NCBI RefSeq assembly: GCF_025147765.1
Contig: NZ_CP102265.1
Span: 1,675,001 to 1,739,000, forward strand
Source: Blautia obeum ATCC 29174
Lineage (GTDB): Bacteria; Bacillota; Clostridia; Lachnospirales; Lachnospiraceae
DNA: 64,000 nucleotides
Direction: 5' to 3'
Shown here: one piece after another, positions 59,049 to 64,000 of the stretch
Layout of the letters: each line of letters opens with the position of its first letter
Position numbering within the stretch: position 1 is the stretch's first letter
The notes under the pieces: generated by a model
What the model was told of the DNA's origin: nothing
The model's input: the letters and a program-made list of their open reading frames with translations, nothing else
Databases searched by the model: none
Made by a program: the position numbers and the translations under genes

Positions 59049-60239
59049 ATGTCTAATGTAAAACGAAAAGACAGTAAAAATCGCAATTTGCGTAATGGAG
59101 AGAGCCAGCGAAAAGACGGAAGATACGTTTATAAATATACCGATATATACGGAAAGCCACAATTTATCTATTCTTGGAAACTTGTACCGACAGACAAGAC
59201 ACCTGCTGGAAAGCGTGATGATATATCGTTGAGGGAAAAAGAAGCACAGATAAAAAAAGACCTTAACGACGGTATCGACACAGTCGGTGGTAAAATGACA
59301 GTCTGCCAGCTCTACGACAAGAAAAACAGCCAAAGAAAGAACATCAAAAGGGCTACTGAAAAGGGACGACAGTATCTTATGAATGCTCTGAAAAACGACC
59401 CATTGGGTATGAGGGCGATTGATACTGTGAAGCAGTCGGACGCTAAAGAATGGGCTATCAGAATGAGTGAAAAAGGATATGCCTATAAAACGATTGATAA
59501 CTATAAGCGTTCCTTGAAAGCGTCATTTTACATGGCGATACAAGACGACTGTATCAGAAAGAACCCATTTGACTTTAAGCTAAGTGATGTTCTGGAAGAT
59601 GATACGGAGCAGAAAGTTATCCTTACACCAGAGCAGGAAGAACGCCTGCTTGCCTTTATGGAAAAGGACAAGATTTACAGCAAGTATTATGATGAGGTTG
59701 TGCTTCTGCTGGAAACGGGACTTCGTATTTCTGAATTTTGCGGACTAACGATGCATATTGATATGCAGAACAGAATACTCAATATAGACCACCAGTTATT
59801 GAAAGACAGCGAAATCGGCTACTATATTGAAACGCCTAAGACCAAAAACGGAAAACGGGAACTTCCATTGACAGAACGGGCTTATCAAGCAATCCAAAGA
59901 ATACTAAAGAGCAGAGGAAAAGCACAACCGCTGATTGTAGGTGGTTACAGCAATTTCCTATTCTTAAACCGTGAGGGCTTGCCTAAAGTTGCAGGAAACT
60001 ATGAGGGCATGGTGCGAGGATTGATTAAGAAGTATAACAAATATCACACGGACAAGTTACCGAACATCACACCACATTCATTCCGACATACTTATTGTAC
60101 GAATATGGCAAACAGAGGAATGAACCCTAACACTCTGCAATATCTCATGGGACACGCTAACATAACCATGACACTTGGTTATTACGCACACGGTACATTT
60201 CAATCTGCAAAAGCGGAGCTGGAAAGGCTGGCTTGTTAA
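59049..60239 (+). CDS. int: Tyrosine integrase of Tn916/Tn1549 family
   Basis: 396 residues and apparently complete. The N-terminal arm-binding domain (NGESQRKDGRYVYKYTDIYG) is followed by a core-binding SAM-like domain and the catalytic domain: ETGLRISEFCGL (Arg near 224), ITPHSFRHTYCTN (His-x-x-Arg near 343-346), LMGHANITMTLGYYAHG (Tyr near 377). Such integrases move elements between AT-rich targets without sequence-specific attachment sites. AAAGGAG precedes the ATG. Right-end arm repeats lie 15 bases after the stop. Confidence 0.92.
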   Translation: MSNVKRKDSKNRNLRNGESQRKDGRYVYKYTDIYGKPQFIYSWKLVPTDKTPAGKRDDISLREKEAQIKKDLNDGIDTVGGKMTVCQLYDKKNSQRKNIKRATEKGRQYLMNALKNDPLGMRAIDTVKQSDAKEWAIRMSEKGYAYKTIDNYKRSLKASFYMAIQDDCIRKNPFDFKLSDVLEDDTEQKVILTPEQEERLLAFMEKDKIYSKYYDEVVLLLETGLRISEFCGLTMHIDMQNRILNIDHQLLKDSEIGYYIETPKTKNGKRELPLTERAYQAIQRILKSRGKAQPLIVGGYSNFLFLNREGLPKVAGNYEGMVRGLIKKYNKYHTDKLPNITPHSFRHTYCTNMANRGMNPNTLQYLMGHANITMTLGYYAHGTFQSAKAELERLAC

Positions 60240-60253
60240 TATCGGAGCTTATA

Positions 60254-60273
60254 TTTACTACTCATTTACTACT
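60254..60273. repeat. Right arm-type integrase binding repeat (DR2-like)
   Basis: TTTACTACTCATTTACTACT, 19 of 20 bases identical to the left copy at 57616-57635 and in the same orientation. Its complement includes GAGTAGTAAAT, the Tn916 DR2 core. Confidence 0.7.
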
Positions 60274-60443
60274 TTTGGTTGCATTTTCATGCTGGTAAAT
60301 GCCAGCTTATGCAAGGTATCTTCCAAAAAGAAAATACCGATAAAGCCCTAAAATACGGGATATATCGGCATTTACCAACTTATGAAAAGATAATCAGAAA
60401 TTTAGTAAGTTTTTATGTCAAAAAAGTATAATGATAGTACGAC

Positions 60444-60993
<550 letters not shown>

Positions 60994-61372
60994 CAAACCA
61001 GCTCCGTTATACCAGGGAGGAAAATATCTCCTGTGTGGGAGGCGGCATTTATCCCAACATGTTGTGTGCACACCCTCCGTTCCAGATCGATGGGAATTTT
61101 GGCTTTGCAGCTGCAGTTGCAGAGATGCTTATCCAGAGCAGGAAAGGGCATTTCCTGTTGCTTCCGGCACTTCCGGATGAGTGGAAAGACGGAAAAGTCG
61201 GGGAATGAAGGCACAGGGTGACATCACAGTTGATTTTGAATGGAGAGAGGGCAGGATACACAGGGTTCGCCTCTGTTCTTCCCGTGAGCAGAAAGTAACG
61301 CTGGAATGCAATGGAATTTCGAAAACAGTATTTTTAAAACCTGATGGGACAGAGAATATGATTTTTGATTGA
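60994..61372 (+). pseudogene. 3' end of a GH95 alpha-L-fucosidase gene
   Basis: Directly after the intron end the sequence encodes ENISCVGGGIYPNM, then AHPPFQIDGNFGFAAAVAEM and LLPALPDEWKDGKV, a clear C-terminal part of the GH95 catalytic module. A one-base loss near 61,197 shifts the frame, and the family's next part continues as RGMKAQGDITVDFEWREG up to a stop at 61,370-61,372. The upstream ~80% of the gene is absent. In the intact form the enzyme removes fucose from host or plant glycans. Confidence 0.8.
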
Positions 61373-61456
61373 TCTGTCCTGAGGGCCTGGAAATCATAGA
61401 CAGTGGTAAGTAATGGGGTACAATAAAATACAGCCAATCGATTTTGCCAGAAACTA

Positions 61457-61485
61457 TTGATATTTCTTAGGGTATCGCATATAAT
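61457..61485 (+). promoter_or_regulatory. Promoter of the structured RNA gene
   Basis: TTGATA (61457-61462), 17 bases, TATAAT (61480-61485). Transcription would start at about 61,492. Confidence 0.8.
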
Positions 61486-61491
61486 ATAGTT

Positions 61492-61741
61492 AAACCAAAA
61501 GGTTTCGTGTAGCGGCACGTAAAAGCTGTACTGTGCCCGGGCAGGGTAATTACTGGGACTATTTGATACTCGGAAGGGTATTACGCCCACACCAGGGAGA
61601 TACGGTGAGTCCGCGCCGGGGACTTAATGATACCGGCGACATTTTAGACGTTCGGAAGGATGTCGCGGCTGACAGCCAGCATAAAACCGCTTTTTAAGAT
61701 TATGGGCACTGGATAACAAAAAGTTGTCCGGTGCTGTTTTT
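61492..61741 (+). ncRNA. Free-standing structured RNA, candidate raiA-type RNA
   Basis: About 250 bases, GC-rich relative to both sides, with no reading frame. It has a consensus promoter and a strong terminator of its own. Stems seen: AAACC/GGTTT (5' end), CGTG/CACG, GGG-TATTAC-GCCC area, a perfect GCGACAT/ATGTCGC (61637-61643 and 61669-61675), GGCT/AGCC. The sequence style and length recall the raiA RNA class of Firmicutes, but this is from memory and not verified. No raiA gene follows; the next gene is a PBECR4-like protein. Confidence 0.7.
61706..61741 (+). terminator. Terminator of the structured RNA
   Basis: GCACTGGATAAC (61706-61717) pairs with GTTGTCCGGTGC (61723-61734) with one G-U pair, five-base loop, and a T-run. 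Confidence 0.9.
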
Positions 61742-61770
61742 ATATTATAGTGATGATTGGGAAAAGATAG

Positions 61771-62403
61771 ATGGGAAAACAACAGGATAGAGAGAAAATC
61801 GTACAGGAGATTAAAATAGCTGCCGATCTGTATAGGAAGCATTTAGTAGGTAAAAGATTTCTATATGTATTTGAAGGCAGATATATTGAGGTGCTTTATA
61901 AAGCTGCCAATTTCAGGCACTTAACAGGTGTGGCCACAAACCTTTCCGCAAAAAAGTTTTATAGTTATGCAGCAAAAAAACTGCTTCAGGCTTCGCAGAT
62001 ATTTTTTACACCGCAGCACCCTTTTTCATTGTGTAAGCGTAAAATTAAGCATATCGGACAGATTGCAATGCTGGCTGGCTCAGAAGGTTTTATGTTGGAA
62101 GAGATTGTTACAGATACGAGAACTTATAAGTTTGGCACAACAGATCTTAATTTTACTCTATGCTTAAATAAAGAGTATGATGATCAGGGACAGCAAAAAG
62201 GCGATTGCTTTGTAGTAGAATCACTGCGAGATGAAGATTGTTTTTCTAAAAGTACAACAGCATATACAGTAACTCATATTTTCTCAGCACCGAATGATGC
62301 GAAAAAATATACAACTTTACTGTTTTTGGATGAAAATGCAATGATAGACAGTCTTCCGGATGAAATTAAAAACATGCTGGATCAAACTTTATTACATAAA
62401 TAA
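61771..62403 (+). CDS. PBECR4-domain-like protein (putative nuclease-fold)
   Basis: 210 residues. The N-terminal half (FLYVFEGRYIEVLYKAANFR then HLTGVATNLSAKKFYSYAAK) resembles the PBECR4 domain, a member of the BECR RNase fold described from mobile and phage proteins. The second half is beta-rich (TTAYTVTHIFSAPNDAKKYT). No signal peptide. The RBS is weak (GGGAAAAG) and the start follows the RNA gene terminator by 29 bases. Nuclease activity is not established. It could be a toxin or modification protein of an accessory island. Confidence 0.55.
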   Translation: MGKQQDREKIVQEIKIAADLYRKHLVGKRFLYVFEGRYIEVLYKAANFRHLTGVATNLSAKKFYSYAAKKLLQASQIFFTPQHPFSLCKRKIKHIGQIAMLAGSEGFMLEEIVTDTRTYKFGTTDLNFTLCLNKEYDDQGQQKGDCFVVESLRDEDCFSKSTTAYTVTHIFSAPNDAKKYTTLLFLDENAMIDSLPDEIKNMLDQTLLHK

Positions 62404-62462
62404 AAATGGAGAGTCTTAGTTGGCGATTCAATTAATCTATCCTGAGGGTATGAGAATTATTG

Positions 62463-62505
62463 ACAGCCGTATCATGTAAAACGCACATGGTACGGCTGTT
62501 TTTAT
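62463..62505 (+). terminator. Terminator
   Basis: ACAGCCGTATCATGT pairs with ACATGGTACGGCTGT (one mismatch) and is followed by five Ts. Confidence 0.85.
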
Positions 62506-62586
62506 ACCCTAATAGGACCTGATGATCATAAAATTTGAACGATTTCGGGGGTGTTTTTATCTGAGATAATTTTTTTAAAAATATTT

Positions 62587-62614
62587 GCAACCTTTTTAGG
62601 GATTCGCACGTCTA
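62587..62614 (+). promoter_or_regulatory. ECF-sigma-type promoter before the second sigma gene
   Basis: GCAACC (62587-62592), 16 bases, CGTCTA (62609-62614). This AAC ... CGTC pattern is the usual target of ECF sigma factors, suggesting autoregulation. Confidence 0.65.
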
Positions 62615-62691
62615 ATAAGTAGAAGCACATAAATGAAGCTTCTATAGTATACTACGGATGACTAGTCTGAGATAGGAGAGCCGGAATTACA

Positions 62692-63210
62692 ATGAATGAG
62701 GTTTTGATACGAAAAGCGAAGAAAGGCGACAAAGATGCTTTCTGCCGACTTATGGATGAGAATGTACAGAGTATGTATAAGATTGCGGCAGCATATCTGA
62801 AAAATGATGAAGATGTTGCGGATGCAATACAGGATACGATTCTTTCCTGTTATGAAAATCTGAAAAGTCTGAAACAGAACAGATATTTTAAAACTTGGAT
62901 GATTCGAATCTTGATCAACAAGTGTAAGGACATGATACAGAAGAAAAAGCTGGTTACTTATACGGATCAGATGCCGGAAACACCTTTTCACGAAGAAGAA
63001 TATGCGGCGATGGAATGGGCACAAGTATTAGAAACATTGGATAGCAAATATCGTTTGGTTGTTCTTTTGTACTATATGGAAGGATTTAGTGTCCGGGAGA
63101 TCAGTGACGCTCTGGATATGAAGGAAAGCACTGTGAAATCTCGTCTTCATCGTGGTAGAAAACAGATTGCAGAGATGTATGGATATAAGGTTAAGGAGGG
63201 ACGTGTTTAA
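62692..63210 (+). CDS. ECF-type RNA polymerase sigma factor
   Basis: 172 residues. Region 2 (FCRLMDENVQSMYKIAAAYL then DVADAIQDTILSCYENLKSL), a conserved RYFKTWMIRILINKCKDMIQ, and region 4 (YRLVVLLYYMEGFSVREISD then MKESTVKSRLHRGRKQI). It resembles SigV/SigW-type envelope stress factors and the sigma at 52,262. The start has AGGAGAG upstream. Stop and next start overlap (TAATG). Confidence 0.92.
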   Translation: MNEVLIRKAKKGDKDAFCRLMDENVQSMYKIAAAYLKNDEDVADAIQDTILSCYENLKSLKQNRYFKTWMIRILINKCKDMIQKKKLVTYTDQMPETPFHEEEYAAMEWAQVLETLDSKYRLVVLLYYMEGFSVREISDALDMKESTVKSRLHRGRKQIAEMYGYKVKEGRV

Positions 63211-64000
63211 TGATGACTTTAAATAATAATGAGAAAGACTTCCAGGAAAAACTTCAAAAGGATACAGAAATGCCGGCAATCGTGCATGAACGTATCAATC
63301 AGGCATATCGATTGATTGAAAATAATGCTGTGTTACAGAAAAAAGCACCAAAGGATCCATATCACTGGATGAAAATTGGAGGCAGGGTAGCAGGAGGTAT
63401 GGCAGCGGTACTGGCAGTCGGATTTATATTCTGTGCAACCAATCCAGTAATGGCAAAGAATATTCCGGTTGTAGGAGGGCTTTTTGAAATCTTGCAGGAT
63501 AATGTAAGTTTCTTTGGTGATTTTTCGGATTATGCAACAACCTTGGAATCCGTTGATGGAACAACGGCAGATGGCAGTGAAGCAGATGGGGACAAGACAG
63601 GTAATGCCACTAGTGAGAATGCTTACATTAAAACAGTAGATGGGCTGACAATTACATGTTCTGAGGTATATGCCAACAGCCAGGCAGTCTATATAACTAT
63701 GCGGTTTAAGAGTGATAAGCCATTTCCAGAAACGTCAACCAGGGCGGAAAGTGGAACACCGGTCATTGATCTGGATATGACTGGAGGTGTGGACTTTGAT
63801 TCAGAAGCTAGTCGGGTGATCGACGGTCATGTGGAAGGACAGTTTCTGGATGACAACACCTATGCATGCATTTTCCGTTATGATCTTGCTCAGGCGGCAA
63901 AAGACTATACGGAATATAATGAGAAATACAATGAAATGACACAGCAGGTAATGGATGAGATGGGAATAACTCAGGCGGACTTAGATGATCAGACGGATGA
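63210..64000 (+). CDS. DUF4179 membrane protein, probable anti-sigma factor (3' end outside window)
   Basis: An open frame of 263 codons runs to the window edge. N-terminal cytoplasmic part (FQEKLQKDTEMPAIVHERIN), one membrane helix (IGGRVAGGMAAVLAVGFIFC), then an extracellular region with the DUF4179 signature (NPVMAKNIPVVGGLFEIL; TVDGLTITCSEVYANSQAVY). RBS AAGGAGGG. The gene is coupled to the sigma gene by a TAATG overlap, as expected for a sigma/anti-sigma pair. Confidence 0.85.
   Translation, partial: MMTLNNNEKDFQEKLQKDTEMPAIVHERINQAYRLIENNAVLQKKAPKDPYHWMKIGGRVAGGMAAVLAVGFIFCATNPVMAKNIPVVGGLFEILQDNVSFFGDFSDYATTLESVDGTTADGSEADGDKTGNATSENAYIKTVDGLTITCSEVYANSQAVYITMRFKSDKPFPETSTRAESGTPVIDLDMTGGVDFDSEASRVIDGHVEGQFLDDNTYACIFRYDLAQAAKDYTEYNEKYNEMTQQVMDEMGITQADLDDQTD

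Larger units (their letters stand above)
57440..60439 (+). mobile_element. Deletion derivative of a Tn916/Tn1549-family conjugative transposon
   Basis: About 3 kb. It contains, in order, left-end arm repeats, a truncated surface-protein start, a truncated ABC ATPase, xis, int and right-end arm repeats. The conjugation, regulation and resistance modules are absent, apparently removed by one internal deletion joining the surface-protein gene to the ABC gene at about 58,096. Ends are estimated from the loss of coding sense at 57,435 and the start of intron-maturase homology near 60,444. Because xis, int and both arm sites remain, it might still excise. Confidence 0.65.

Noticed and set aside
61492..61741. 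Structured RNA considered as a T-box, cobalamin, c-di-GMP or other known riboswitch
   Set aside because: The consensus cores that I know for those classes are not visible, and the RNA ends in its own terminator before a gene lacking an obvious ligand-related role.

Overview
The window reads as a chromosome segment of a low-to-moderate GC, spore-forming Clostridia of the Lachnospiraceae type (Blautia/Dorea/Mediterraneibacter-like). The basis is gene order and protein flavour: nfnA-nfnB, uppP, ftsK-rlmH, the sporulation pair yqfC-yqfD followed by phoH-ybeY, proB-DUF896-folate ligase-proA, and miaB followed by a dihydrouridine synthase. No rRNA, tRNA or CRISPR array was recognised.

Region 1 (1-22,450) is ordinary core chromosome, almost all on the + strand: bifurcating transhydrogenase, cell-wall lipid recycling, chromosome translocation, ribosome methylation, sporulation, proline synthesis, one large secreted surface protein with a compositionally odd middle, an M14-like protein that lacks its zinc ligands, tRNA modification genes, and a small Ser/Asp-repeat secreted protein on the - strand.

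Region 2 (about 22,650-45,960) is an integrative conjugative element. Just upstream of its first gene a promoter, a ribosome-binding site and eight codons that look like the start of mutS end abruptly at a stop codon, so the element (or an earlier rearrangement) seems to have broken mutS. The element carries a ParM/ParR-like segregation pair, a two-piece sigma-like regulator (region 4 and region 2 on separate overlapping genes), an XRE repressor with a divergent operator, and a long operon for a type IV secretion system (VirB2-, VirB6-, VirB1-, VirB3- and VirB4-like, a DUF6017 replication-type protein, and a VirD4 coupling protein). It ends with an MNT/HEPN toxin-antitoxin pair. No relaxase is visible, so the element is either incomplete or continues beyond rearranged DNA.

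Region 3 (about 46,000-57,500) is a patchwork: a GC-rich hairpin array, a DDE insertion sequence inserted into an IS110-family element, a lipoprotein, a frameshifted small sigma-like gene with a slippery A-run, a secreted protein, an ECF sigma/DUF4179 anti-sigma-like pair, asparagine synthase behind a promoter full of palindromic operators, and small membrane proteins.

Region 4 (about 57,450-61,400) is a set of remnants: a roughly 3-kb deletion derivative of a Tn916/Tn1549-family transposon that keeps xis, int and arm-site repeats at both ends, next to the 3' end of a group II intron, itself abutting the 3' end of a GH95 fucosidase pseudogene.

Region 5 (61,450-64,000) holds a free-standing structured RNA gene with its own promoter and terminator (a candidate raiA-type RNA), a PBECR4-like protein, and a second ECF sigma/DUF4179 pair that runs off the window. 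Identifications are from reading motifs and gene context only; no database search was run.
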